Translations under genes and position numbers: made by a program
Shown here: one piece after another, positions 54,452 to 64,000 of the stretch
Position numbering within the stretch: position 1 is the stretch's first letter
Layout of the letters: each line of letters begins with the position of its first letter
NCBI GenBank assembly: GCA_936432065.2
Contig: OW386293.2
Span: 28,966,234 to 29,030,233, forward strand
DNA length: 64,000 nt
Direction of reading: 5' to 3'
From: Rutpela maculata
Taxonomy: Eukaryota; Arthropoda; Insecta; Coleoptera; Cerambycidae
The notes under the pieces: model-generated
Database searches by the model: none
Seen by the model: only the letters and a program-made list of their open reading frames with translations
What the model was told of the DNA's origin: nothing

Positions 54452-55304
54452 AAAAACCGCTGCCCAAGGAATCACTACTTCCACATCCAGATTTTCTGTC
54501 CAAGTCACTCACAGCGAAAAAATTTTGTATGTGGAAATAATTGTTTACGGAAATTTAATAATATAATATTTGAAATCCTCTACCCCAAAAACCCATAAAA
54601 CGATACCCCGCATCGGTGTGGGGGTGTTGATAGAGGAGGTGGTAGTGGGATGAAGTAAAAAATATTTTGAGGTTTCTGGTTCTTGTACACACACCAAATC
54701 ACATTTTTTTTTCATCCCCTTTAATAATGGGGTGGGGGTGGTAATGGGGGTGGCTAATGCCAAATTTTTTTTTGAGACCTTAGCTTCTCTTGTATATACT
54801 AAATACCAATTTTATGGACTCTTACCTGCTTGATTTACGAATATACCCCAAATTTACCCCAATTTACCCCCCAACCCTTCGACGGAACAAGATGAAAATA
54901 TAATCTAGTACTATAGTAGGACCAAAAAGTGTAGTCAGTAGAGGAATGCGAGTACGGGCTCCTAAAAGTGGAGCGGCCCGCTCTCAGCCGGCGCACACTG
55001 CCGTATTATACGTATTCTAAACACGTGCCGCTCCACTTTTAGGAGCCCGTACTCGCATTCCTCTACTGACTACACTTTTTGGCCCTACTATAGATCTCGT
55101 TAAAGTACATATGTGTACCAAATTTCAAGTCAATATCTCAAACGGTTCCAGAGTAAACGTGCGCACAAAAAAGTTACAGACAGAGACCGACAGACAGAAA
55201 TTTTTTTTTCGCTCAAATTTAAAATCATTCTAAGCCTATTTGAGCAATAAAATTTTTTTTAAATTTTTTTGTCGTTACTATACTTCCACTGGATGTGAAA
55301 GTAA
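54452..55304 (+). mobile_element. Family A hairpin-ended repeat, copy 4, with nested MITE
   Basis: The left end is AAAAACCGCTGCCCAAGGAA. The right hairpin, ACTTCCACTGGATGTGAAAG (55282-55301), has one mismatch. Same orientation as copy 1 and very similar to it. The extra length is the 177-bp MITE at 54914-55090. Confidence 0.88.
54914..55090. mobile_element. 177-bp MITE with TA target duplication and known empty site
   Basis: TIRs of about 70 bp start TAGTAGGACCAAAAAGTGTA and end in the complement with GGCCCTACTA. TA flanks both sides (54912-54913 and 55091-55092). Family A copy 1 has the uninterrupted site (TAATCTAGTTCTAGATCTCG, 8011-8030), which confirms the insertion point. The loop is GC-rich (CGGCCCGCTCTCAGCCGGC region). 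TA targeting fits Tc1/mariner-like or similar transposases. Confidence 0.92.
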
Positions 55305-56679
55305 AAACAAATTCATTCTCAGTTTATAAGCTTTACATTTGATGCCCATCATTTTTTTCGCTAAAACTATTTATTGAGATATTTGCAAAGGAACAAAAAT
55401 TTTACGTTTTTTCGAAAATCCATTTATAGTTTAAAATGCAATTTCTTCCTAAAGCAAGCGCTGTAAACGGACGGAAAAAACTGAACGTCTAGGTTATACT
55501 ATATGTTAACGAAAAAGAGTATATGACAATATATTTTTTTAATTACTGACTACTTACATTAAGAAAATAGCAACGTTTTCATTTAAAAAATGTGAAGAAA
55601 CACATTGTTTCTGTCATAACTTCTTTGCTTTTTATGCCGCAGATCTCCGAAACCATTAATTCTGCAGAAATTAGAAAAAATAAAAATCACCCTCAATTTA
55701 GTAGCTTTCTTATTTGAGGAAACTTGTTTTGAAATACCTTGCAAAACCGTAATTTTCAAGTCGTTATAACGTAAAGACTATCAATTTATATAAAAAGTTG
55801 CATGGAACCTTTTCTTCTCAAAATTTGATTCCCTTTCAGCTCCGAAATTTTTGTGTTTTTTAAATTAGTCTATAAATTAGCCAACCCCCAAACTTTTCTT
55901 TGATGCATTTACTAAAAAATTAACGAAATCTATCATATAGACATTATTTCGAAATTAAAACCTCTACTTATTGTACTAGAAAGCTTTACTAAACCTTCGA
56001 AATAACAATTGGGTATTCATTACTTCATATTAATTAATACGATTTTCTATTCTATAATTTTTTTTGTTCAACAATTTTTTAGGTTGTTTGCCGTATACAT
56101 TTTCGAATTCAGGTCCGTTGATTGCTGAAAAATAATTTTAGTATATTTAAATCGATTTACTTTCAGTATAGTCAAAACAATGGCTTACAATATTTTATAA
56201 TTTAGTGGTTGCAATATAAACTATATTTGTTTTTTTGCTCTGCATGCAGATCATAACAATAATCGAATCGAACAAAACGTAATAATTAAAATTATCGGTT
56301 TTTATTGTTATTAGCTGGCATGTATATTGTATATAGTACAATACAAAAATAGATTGTTGGAATAAAAATTAATTAATAACGTATCTAATGAATGCTGTGA
56401 TGCAAATTTGTATTCGATTTTATAATGAAAACCTACCCTAATAATATTTAATAAAATTTCGTATTAGTCCACTGCAAACACTGCCTGTTTGAAAGTATTT
56501 AAACCAATTATTAATATTTTCTTTACATATATATTTTTACCTCATTTATAAGTTCTAAGTTTATGTATTTTAAGGTTATACCAAATTATAAGGTTATACC
56601 AAATCATAATTTTTTCTGGAAAATACTTCACAAACCATGCTCCACTATTCTGTATTTTTTAAAACGCCTTATTTATATT
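55305..56679. other. No recognised gene
   Basis: 55440-55640 is a diverged copy of 54120-54350. A short direct repeat, AAGGTTATACCAAAT, occurs twice at about 56571 and 56589. Otherwise AT-rich text with no readable protein. Confidence 0.45.
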
Positions 56680-56936
56680 TACGCCCTGTGCGGAGTTTAG
56701 CCGTAGGCTATCCCGCCACCCAAAAAGGACACGGACAAAAAGACAGCAACGCAACACCCATTCCCTGCGACATTGTCATCTGCCGCAGCTGAAACTCGAA
56801 CTCAGGAACTCATATAACCGCGGTCTAGCTCTATCCCACAGCTACCCTCTCGGCAACACGCGAAAAACGCCACTACACGTCCATACGCTAGCCAGGATTC
56901 GAACGGGACCCCGTAGTCGCAAGCCTAACATCAATT
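56680..56936 (-). repeat. Dimeric tRNA-derived SINE-like unit
   Basis: On the minus strand, GGGGTCCCGTTCGAATCCTG (about 56895) carries a perfect B-box-like GTTCGAATCC. About 80 nt further comes GGGTAGCTGTGGGATAGAGC (A-box-like) and then GAGTTCGAGTTTC (B-box-like). The unit is GC-rich compared with its surroundings. It abuts a LINE 3-prime end at 56937. Neither half folds as a canonical tRNA, so a SINE is more likely than tRNA genes. Confidence 0.55.
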
Positions 56937-57180
56937 CAGTTCAAAAAGATTTTATTAACATTATTAATACAAGAAACTTGGCCCGGAGCCAACCAGACAG
57001 ACAAAAAAGGTAAAACACGAATAGAAGGGGGTTAAAATTGTAAAGCTGATAGGTAGTGATAAAGATAGATTATAGTAGTGAAGAAGATGGCTGAAGTGGA
57101 AGTTGCCTCCTGAAAATAGGCAACGCCCGGTATGGTAATGGGTGTTTCAGATCAAATAGGATTGTATTATGCTGTCTGAT
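56937..57180 (-). mobile_element. Jockey-like LINE 3-prime end, copy 3
   Basis: The minus strand has LINE coding text near its 5-prime side (HPLPYRALPIF-like, about 57080-57150), as at 15860-15905. A UTR containing GTCTGGTTGGCTCCGGGCCA follows, ending near 56937 in TTTTTGAACTGAATTGA. Compared with the first copy (14763-16859) the UTR is shortened by an internal deletion. Confidence 0.7.
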
Positions 57181-57515
57181 ATGTATTATGAATAGAATAG
57201 AATAGAATAAACTTTATTGCTGTAGATCTTACAAAAAAGAAGACGCATTGTCATAGTAATGAAATTTTCAAAACTTACAATAAAATAAAATATATGAAAC
57301 ATTAAAAGTATATAAAAAGAGAGGAAACAAAAATTCATACAACTAAAATTAGCCTAAAACTAAAAAGATAAAAGAATTCGTTAATTTATTGCCTATAATA
57401 TAATATAATTAACGAATAATACAATTATTTTTTTTATGTATTTAAAAAATCACTGAAAGAATAAAATGCATTTTCAAATAAATACAATTTAAGTTGTTTT
57501 TTAAATGAATTGGTA

Positions 57516-60098
57516 TTATTTATGGATTTTAATTCTCCTGGCAGGGCATTGTAAGCCTATAGCGTTATAACATGGACCTTTTTCATAAAAATTGTGGTGA
57601 TGAACTAGTATTCTGAGATCTGGCCCATGTCTTGTTGTCATTACTCGATATATATCGTTATTTCTTGTAAACTCAGTTGGATTTTGTTTAACGAACAAGA
57701 CTAATTTGTATATGTACAGGGAAGGGATGGCAAGTATTTTCAATTCTTTAAAGAATGGTGTACAGGAATCTCTGTAAGAGGTATTCACCATACACCCAAT
57801 TATTCTTTTGTGATTAATAAATATTTTCTGCCAGTATAGGGAGGAACCTCAGAATATTATAGCATATTCTAAAATACTTTGCACATATGAAAAATAAAAT
57901 ATTCTTAGGCTGTCTATCGAAAGCTGATTTCTCATAAAACGTATTAGATAACAGGACGAATTTAATCTTGATATCAACGTATTAGTGTAAGATTCCCAAT
58001 TCAACTTACTATCTAGCGTTATGTCAAGAAATTTCACACTGTCCGTTTGTTTAATTGAAGAACACTTTAATTGAACATACAGCGAATAATCAAGATCAGT
58101 AGTCGGAGAAAACATAACAAGGGTAGTTTTATTTCCATTTAGTTAGACTGTTATGCAAGCCGTTCAAACCATAATACTCAGTCATACTTGAAGATATTGT
58201 AGTAAATTTATTTGCACAAGCCACTACGGATTCTTCAGTTGTCATACATGAATTATCATCAGCATATTGATATAAAGTATTTATATTGATATGATCTTTT
58301 AAGTCGTCAGTATACAGAATAAACAATAGAGGCCCAAGTATAGATCCTTGGGACACTCCTTGTAATACATGAACTTTATCTGAATAAAATGTCTGAAGTA
58401 TTCCATTCTTAAAAGTTGTTACAGTAGTGACTTGAAATCTATTAGTAAGGTATGACTGAAGTAGTTTGTTAGATGTGCCCTGTACATCATAACAGTCTAA
58501 CTCGTCTAACAAAATTGAATAATTAATTAATGGTATCGAAGGCTCTTGACATATCAAAATAGAGGCAAGCTACCTTTAAATTTAAATCAAGTGCTGTAAT
58601 AATTTTCGATAACGATTGCAAAAAAATATTTTTTTCAACTGCATGGGATGTTTTTGGTAAATATGATGTTTTCCAGTCTGCTGAATCTAAAAATGATCTC
58701 CGTTTCCCTCCATCACGTACAGTTTTTTTGCAAAATACAAGGTGTTTTGATAAAAAAAAGCCTGACACTAATGAAAAAAAAACACCATTTTATTACAATG
58801 AACTAAACAATATGTTTTATAATTAAACAAACAATTTCTTCATGAAATGTACTTAACATTCCGTGTTCATTTTTTTTTGCCTATGAAACTTTTTCTTCAT
58901 TTTCGTATGTTGGGGCCAGTAAAAACTCCCCCTTTCAACTTGGTTTCAGACAGTTTTGGGAACTTGGAACACAGATATCTGAAATATTCTCCATCTTTTG
59001 GCAGTGTATAGCAACCAAGAATAGGATACCAGATTTCGAGTTAAACGGACGTTTCACTCTAAATGAAACTACAAACACGAGTTTTGCAAGAAAACCTGAC
59101 GTGATGGAATTTTTCGAGTATTTTTCCCGGTTTTAGTGAGTAAAAATTTATAAGAAACAGTTTAAAAATCCTATGCAGTTTTTTTGTTGCAGACCTGTGT
59201 AGCCTGTTCCGTTGAGCAATGAGGCACAAATCAGAATTGACCGTCTTTAATTATTTTATGCTTAGTAAAAAATTAAATCATCTGTTATAAATGGACTTCT
59301 CAATAATCTTAGAGAAACACAGTGGGATTGATATGCCGCGGTAGTTTACAACATTTTCCTTATCGTCTTCTTTATATATGGGAATAATTTTATTAATTTT
59401 TAATTTACTAGGAAATATTCCTTCTAAAAAACAACTATTTATTATATCAGAAAGTGGTTCAGAGATTTATACGATTACTTTTTTAATTAAATAAATGGGA
59501 ATTTCGTCTAGGCTAGTTGATTTCTTCTTTGGCATTGCAAGAACAATATCGATAATTTCTTGTGTTGGAGAAAGAGAGAAATGTTCACTGAATAAACGCA
59601 CTAAAGTTTCCGGGTCGGTTATTTTATTGTTTAGCTGGTCCTTAATGATTACCTAATTCCTTTCGGTGTTGTTTGTTTTTGTTACTAATACATTTATTAA
59701 ATATATCCCAAGTAGCTTTTGATTTGTTTCCAGCATTTGATATTATATTATTATTTACTTGAGTTTTATGTTCTCGGATATATTTTTTGTATTTCTTTTT
59801 TTCAGTTTTGTATAACTCTAAAATACTATTACAGTTAGTACTGGTATACAATATATACAAATCCCAGAGATCATTGTTTAACCTCAGGGGGTATCCAACA
59901 TTTATGTTCACTAGTATTGACAGACAGCTCTTTTTTGTTTAGGAAATGCAATATCAAAATAATACAGAAATATGTTCAAAAACGAATTGTACTTACCATC
60001 TGGGTCCCTTTCTGCATAAACTGCGTCCCAGTTCTCAGAATAAGGTTAAAAAATATATTACTGTTATCTTCGTTAAATGATCTTTTTACTACATAGTT
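57516..60098 (-). pseudogene. LINE ORF2 remnant with reverse transcriptase
   Basis: From 60098 down: KRSFNEDNSNIFF, YAERDPDGKYNSFLNIFLYY, KKYIREHKTQVNNNIISNAG (59642-59911), then DQLNNKITDPETLV, SLDEIPIYLIKK, FPSKLKINKIIPIYKEDD and NYRGISI. The CACAG insertion follows, then KVACLYFDMSRAFDTINYSI, GVSQGSILGPLLFILYTDDL, the intact catalytic box YQYADDNSCM (58129-58557), KFLDITLDSKLNW, then the C-terminal region to the stop near 57516. Several stops and frameshifts inactivate it. The YADD box itself is preserved. Confidence 0.88.
58616..59199 (-). mobile_element. CACAG transposon copy B, truncated, nested in LINE
   Basis: It aligns with 37273-38242 over both ends: GCATGGGATGTTTTTGGTAA, CTCCATCACGTACAGTTTTT, CACCATTTTATTACAATGAA at one side and GATACCAGATTTCGAGTTAA, AGTTTTTTTGTTGCAGACCT at the other. 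About 370 bp in the middle and the outer CACAGGTC of the left end are missing. A coding scrap reads YFRYLCSKFPKLSETKLKGG at about 58930-59000 on the minus strand. Confidence 0.85.
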
Positions 60099-60784
60099 CT
60101 TATTATATGCGGGTTAGCGGACTATCCCCCAGTTTGAATTCGTAGAATTTTTGCGAAATCGTTTGGGCGTAGTCCGCTATAGTCTAGGAGATAGCTACAT
60201 AACTTTGTTATGTTAAAAAGGATGATTTCATTAATTTCTCGGTCATTACTCGCTAAATGTGTCATTTTTGTAACCTTTTTGGCATAATAATCGATATTTG
60301 AATGTTTGGGGGTTTTGAGGGCGGCTTGGGGACGGGTTACATTCAGAAAAAAATGTTGGAACTCACAGAGACTGTTCTTTGGTACAAAAACTACAAGTTT
60401 GAGAAGGTGCCAACATTTTTTTTTAAAGAACCAGTTTTAGCCCGTTTTAGGCCAAAAGTTCAATTTTTGGCCAAAAAATCTGGAAAATGGTCAAGCAGAA
60501 AATGTTGGCATATGGTTTTCCAGTAATGAGCATTGACAAGGAAAATTTTCCGCCTGGTCAGAAATAGTTATACTACGTTCCAATTTTGGCCATAATTGAT
60601 GTCGCCAGTGCTGCCAATTGCACAGAGAAAAAATGTTGGCATATATCGAATGTTGATCGCCAAGAAGCCCTCTTCAACTAACACCAAGCCCCAAAGGGTT
60701 ATACTCTGTTCCACAATTGACTATTTGCACCCTAAAAATTATTATTTGGGCCTGATGGCATTCCACTATTCGTTCTAAAAAAAT
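60099..60784. other. Unrecognised interval
   Basis: GGGTTAGCGGACTATCCCCC and GGGCGTAGTCCGCTATAGTC (60112-60190) form a partial inverted pair. AAAATGTTGGCATAT recurs at about 60498 and 60633. No protein was recognised. Confidence 0.4.
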
Positions 60785-62394
60785 GTATATTTACATTAGC
60801 GATACCACCACATAAAATCTATAACTTGTCACTGCACACTGGCATTTTCCCTGAGTTCTGGAAAAATAGCTTTTTAACACCGATTCACAAATCTGGTCCA
60901 AGAGATGACGTCAAGAACTATCGAGCCATTTGCATCCAATCTGAGATACCCAAGCTTCTTGATTGCTTGATCACGACAAAAATATCATGGGATACTGCAC
61001 ATATTATCAACAATGAGCAGCATGGATTTATGTGTAAAAAGAGCACCTCAACAATCTTCTTTATGAAAATTTTATCCTCAATGCTTTTGAACATCAATCA
61101 CAAGTAGATTCAATTTACACCGATTTCACGAAGGCATTCGATCGTGTTGATCACATGTCACTCATAGCCAAACTAAGGGCTTTGGGTGTAGAAGGTTGCA
61201 TGCTTGAATGGATTCATAGTTATTTATATAACCGCACTTCCGTTTGTCAGATGCTCAGGAGCCGTATCATCTTCCGTAGTTACTTCTGGCGTTCCTCAAG
61301 GATCGCATATCGGTCCATTATTATTTAATCTGTTTGTTAATGACATTAGCGAGGTACTCATTAATAGTAATTACTTAATGTTTGCTGACGATTTGAAGCT
61401 ATTCAGAATCGTTGACAACTCTTATGATGCCTCTCTTTTACAAAGTGATATCGATAATTTAGTTCGATGGTGTGACATCAATCTATTAAAACTTAAGCCT
61501 GCTAAGTGTAATCAAATTTCTTCCACGAAAAGCAATAATCCTGTAATATTCGACTACCATCTCAATAATGTTACCTTAAACAGGGCACATTCTATAAAAG
61601 ATCTTGGGGTAATATTCGATTTCAAGATGATATTCAAACCTCATATATCAGAAATCAGATCACAAGCACTAAAAGTGTTAGGTTGCATCAATAGGGACTC
61701 TACCTATTTTTCTATTAATATATATATAAATTGCTCTACTGTTCTCTGGTAAGGAGTCTACTAGAATATGGCAGTGTGATATGGAATCCAGCATATAACG
61801 TCGATAAAGAATCTATTGAGAATGTCCAATCAAAATTCCTTAGACAATGTGCATGCATGATGGGTCATCCAGTAGGCGAATATTCCTACAGTGATATCTT
61901 ACGCGAACACAACCTTCTATCACTTAGCGAAGAAGAGTGCAACTTGATTTATGCTTTTTGGATAAATTAATTAATTGTAATATAAACTGTCCAGAGATAC
62001 TTCAGTTGATTAGCTTTAACATGAACGATCGTAGAACAAGAAATTCAGAACTCTTTAAGATACCTTTTCATCTTACAAATTATGGTCAAAACGAGCCCAA
62101 AAGCAGGTTACTCAGAACAGCAAACTAATTCCATAAAGATATAGAACTCTTTGGCTCGTCACTATATTCATTCAAAATCCAAGTTAAACATTGTAAAAGT
62201 AATTAAAATTAAAACATGGTGCAGCTAAATTTTATTGTATTTGTAAAAAATGTTTTTTATTTTTCTTATTTTATGTATTATTTCAAAACTATTTTTATGT
62301 AATTATACTCTCATTTATTGAATTATAAAATGTAAAATGGCTCTACTGTATAATAAATAAATAAATAAATAAAGAAATAAATAAATAAATAAAT
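60785..62394 (+). mobile_element. I/jockey-like LINE, 5-prime truncated, with TAAA-repeat tail
   Basis: Coding remnants run from about 60810 to 62128. A 220-bp 3-prime UTR follows and ends in an ATAAATAAATAAATAAAT tract (62352-62394) with one GAAA interruption. Simple-repeat tails of this kind are usual for non-LTR elements. No target duplication was resolved because the tail is repetitive. Confidence 0.85.
60810..62128 (+). pseudogene. LINE ORF2 reverse transcriptase with frameshifts
   Basis: Segments in order: LSLHTGIFPEFWKNSFLTPI and DDVKNYRAICIQSEIPKLLD (60826-61107); DSIYTDFTKAFDRVDHMSLI in a shifted frame (about 61108); GVPQGSHIGPLLFNLFVNDI and the catalytic box YLMFADDLKLF (61204-61752); KDLGVIFDFKMIFKPHIS; then LYCSLVRSLLEYGSVIWNPA (61731-61970); and a C terminus with RRTRNSELFKIPFHLTNYGQ (to 62128). 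At least four frameshifts are present, but catalytic residues are intact. The ORF reads well otherwise, so decay is recent. Confidence 0.88.
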
Positions 62395-62793
62395 ATTTTC
62401 GGGGGCGGATAGCGGCAAAACTGTCAGGGCGGGAGGTCTGACTCACATAAGATAAAATACTCAGAAGAATATTTGCCAAAACATAACAGCAATGAGTAGA
62501 GGTCCTAAGCCGACATTGGGCCTCCCCCCACCACTTTATGTGACGTCACGACCTTGACCTTGGGTGACGTAAGCGTCCTTGGGCTGTGCACGCTCTTGTA
62601 CCATATCACTTGACCTTGAAAAGGTACGTTTGCCAAGCACACGTTTTGTGCCTTCGTGGCCTTGACCTTGGATGGCGTAAGCGACCCTGAGATGTACACT
62701 ACCCGATCTTGTGTTAGACTTGTACCACATCGTTTGACCTCGAAAAGTACGTTTGTCAAGGATAACATGTGTTGTGACGTAGCAGCACTTTGC
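62395..62793. other. Upstream region of zinc-finger gene with tandem repeat
   Basis: Two related units (about 62545-62640 and 62655-62762) share CCTTGACCTTGG, GCGTAAGCG, CTTGTACCA(C/T)ATC, TTGACCT and GTACGTTTG(C/T)CAAG, with a period of about 110-123 bp. TGACGTCA-like words (TGTGACGTCACGACC, GGTGACGTAAGC, GTGACGTAGC) resemble CRE/ATF sites. The GC content is visibly higher than that of the LINE to its left. These repeats may be upstream regulatory sequence or part of a viral-type terminal repeat. Confidence 0.55.
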
Positions 62794-62829
62794 TATAAAA
62801 GAGTGAGAGGAGTTAACATGTAATCATTC
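62794..62829 (+). promoter_or_regulatory. Core promoter: TATA box and arthropod initiator
   Basis: TATAAAA lies at 62794-62800 and TCATTC at 62824-62829. TCATTC fits the arthropod initiator TCAKTY. Taking its A (62826) as +1 puts the TATA box at -32, the canonical spacing. The first ATG is 37 bp downstream at 62863. This is the only promoter in the window with both elements and a clean open frame behind it. Confidence 0.65.
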
Positions 62830-62862
62830 TTAACGTTAGACTCCTGTAGTAACGTAGCAAAG

Positions 62863-64000
62863 ATGTATACGTGTATTTGTGGTGCTAGTTTTACGCGAGG
62901 TGATAATATGCGACGCCATCAGAGGCAAGCATGTAAAAACTTAAATCAAGATGGTCCTTCAGCAAAACGGCCAAAAGTGGATTCAAACCCTTCAACATCT
63001 GCAAGCTTGCAAACGTGTAACAGCTGTAATGTGACTCTAACAGCTAATCAGATGCAATCTCATAAAAGAACATTGCAACATAGAACAAACTCATGTGTAC
63101 CTTTGATGGATGGTGTAGAAATTGTTCGAAGTGCCTTCAAATATAGAATTATAACTTACCGAGTGCACAGTGAAAATGAGAAATTAGACTATATAATATT
63201 TTTCAACGAAATTAGACCTAAAATATTAAATTTATTAGAAGAAGTGCTGTTACTTCACAAAACAGTAAAAATAAATATGGAGATGTTTGCCAAATACATA
63301 CTGCAAACTCAAGAAATATCAGAAATGAAATCATTTAATACCCCTAATAAGATTTTGGACCAGAGTATGGATTTAGGCAACTTTCTCGATACCTTTGTGG
63401 ACATGATGGTGACACAAACTACAGAGTTCCAAGAACGTGATTCCGGTATGTAAATATCTGTTGATGTGTAGAATAATGATTAATAACTGCATATTATTTT
63501 TTAGGATGGGCCCTCGTGCAAATAAAATTTGTTGAAATAAATGTAAATAAGTACAGGCCACTGGGTGGTTCATCATACATCAAACTACCAAAGTTCATAG
63601 TAAATAAAAGGGCCATAGTGAATATAGAAAACCAGGATCAGTATTGTTTTGCTTGGGCTGTAACTTCAGCGCTGTACCTCGCAAATGGTCGAACATCTGA
63701 CATGTCATCTTATCCACATTATTCAAGAGTTTTAAATTTGACAGGTATGGATTTTCCAGTTAAATTGCGGGATATTTCAAAATTTGAAGAATTGAATAAT
63801 ATATCGGTTAATGTATATGGTTTAGAAAAGAAATTTGAGAATAATAGAGTAAAGTATGATGTTGTCGGACCTTTGCGTTACTCTGAGAAAAAATTGCGTA
63901 TGCATGTTAATTTGTTATTAATTTCCGCGGAATGTGATGAGGATCATCATTGTACGGTAGACTGTGCCAAAACTCACTATTGTTGGATAAAGAATTTATC
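62863..64000 (+). CDS. Zinc-finger protein resembling the Maverick/Polinton PolB N-terminal region, partial
   Basis: Exon 1 runs 62863-63445, the intron 63446-63504 (GTATGTAAAT...TTTTTTAG, 59 bp), and exon 2 runs 63505 to the window edge with no stop. Joining keeps the frame. Exon 1 has a C2HC-type finger (C4, C6, H19, C24), a basic AKRPKVD nuclear-signal-like motif (34-40) and a second finger (C52, C55, H67, H73). Exon 2 contains GGSSYIKLPKFI, then a CFAWAVTSAL segment and, far downstream, HYCWIKNL. That arrangement is found before the polymerase domain of protein-primed type B polymerases in Maverick/Polinton elements and related adintovirus-like genomes. I recognise it from family memory; the polymerase domain itself would lie beyond the window. 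No damage is visible. It could instead be a domesticated or host copy. Confidence 0.65.

Larger units (their letters stand above)
57190..60098 (-). mobile_element. CR1/jockey-like LINE, interrupted by a CACAG element
   Basis: The element reads right to left. The 3-prime tail is TTTATTCTATTCTATTCTAT (complement of about 57191-57211) preceded by an AATAAA-type signal. ORF2 occupies about 57516-60098, and the 5-prime part, including the endonuclease, is missing. The CACAG copy at 58616-59199 splits the RT domain. Confidence 0.85.

Overview
This AT-rich eukaryotic window looks like intergenic chromosome from an arthropod, most likely an insect. I infer that from the mix of mobile-element families and from a TATA plus TCAKTY-type initiator promoter near the right end. 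No conserved single-copy host gene was recognised. Nearly every readable protein belongs to a transposable element, and almost all are broken by stops, frameshifts or deletions.

Layout: 0.2-4.3 kb holds foldback repeats and a long-TIR element with an internal tandem array. 4.9-7.1 kb is a DNA transposon with CACAG termini and a decayed arthropod transposon protein. 7.5-8.6 kb has the first copy of a hairpin-ended repeat (family A) and a LINE scrap. 10.7-13.0 kb is a DNA transposon encoding an XPG/PIN-like nuclease plus a CXC cysteine domain. 14.2-17.1 kb is a hairpin-ended element (family B) that contains a tRNA-like sequence, itself split by a jockey-like LINE. 17.3-20.7 kb holds a SINE, a degraded LINE and family A copy 2. 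20.9-24.1 kb is a MITE followed by a triple nest (CACAG-type element, then hAT, then LINE scrap). 25.6-27.1 kb has family C, tandem repeats and a minisatellite. 28.7-31.0 kb is a large palindrome and a PIF/Harbinger element with family A copy 3 inside. 33.2-43.3 kb contains a solo LTR, a TIR element carrying an RTE-type LINE, a LINE split by a second CACAG element, a MITE and a deleted Ty3/gypsy element. 44.1-48.0 kb is a second nuclease/CXC transposon, interrupted by a palindromic hAT MITE. 48.5-56.7 kb holds further fragments, a small MITE whose empty site is preserved elsewhere in the window, and a dimeric SINE-like unit. 56.9-62.4 kb carries three LINEs, one hosting a third CACAG copy.

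The last 1.2 kb differs: a core promoter, an intact zinc-finger exon, a short GT-AG intron and a second open exon running off the window. The protein resembles the N-terminal part of Maverick/Polinton-type protein-primed DNA polymerase B.

The most informative results come from comparing copies inside the window. Two nuclease/CXC elements share TAGYCCA termini and perfect 3-bp target duplications. Two or three elements with CACAGGYC termini carry one uncharacterised protein family. Three repeat families that do not resemble each other share the same hairpin-plus-core architecture. Target-site duplications were found by eye for several insertions, so a partial nesting chronology can be read directly.
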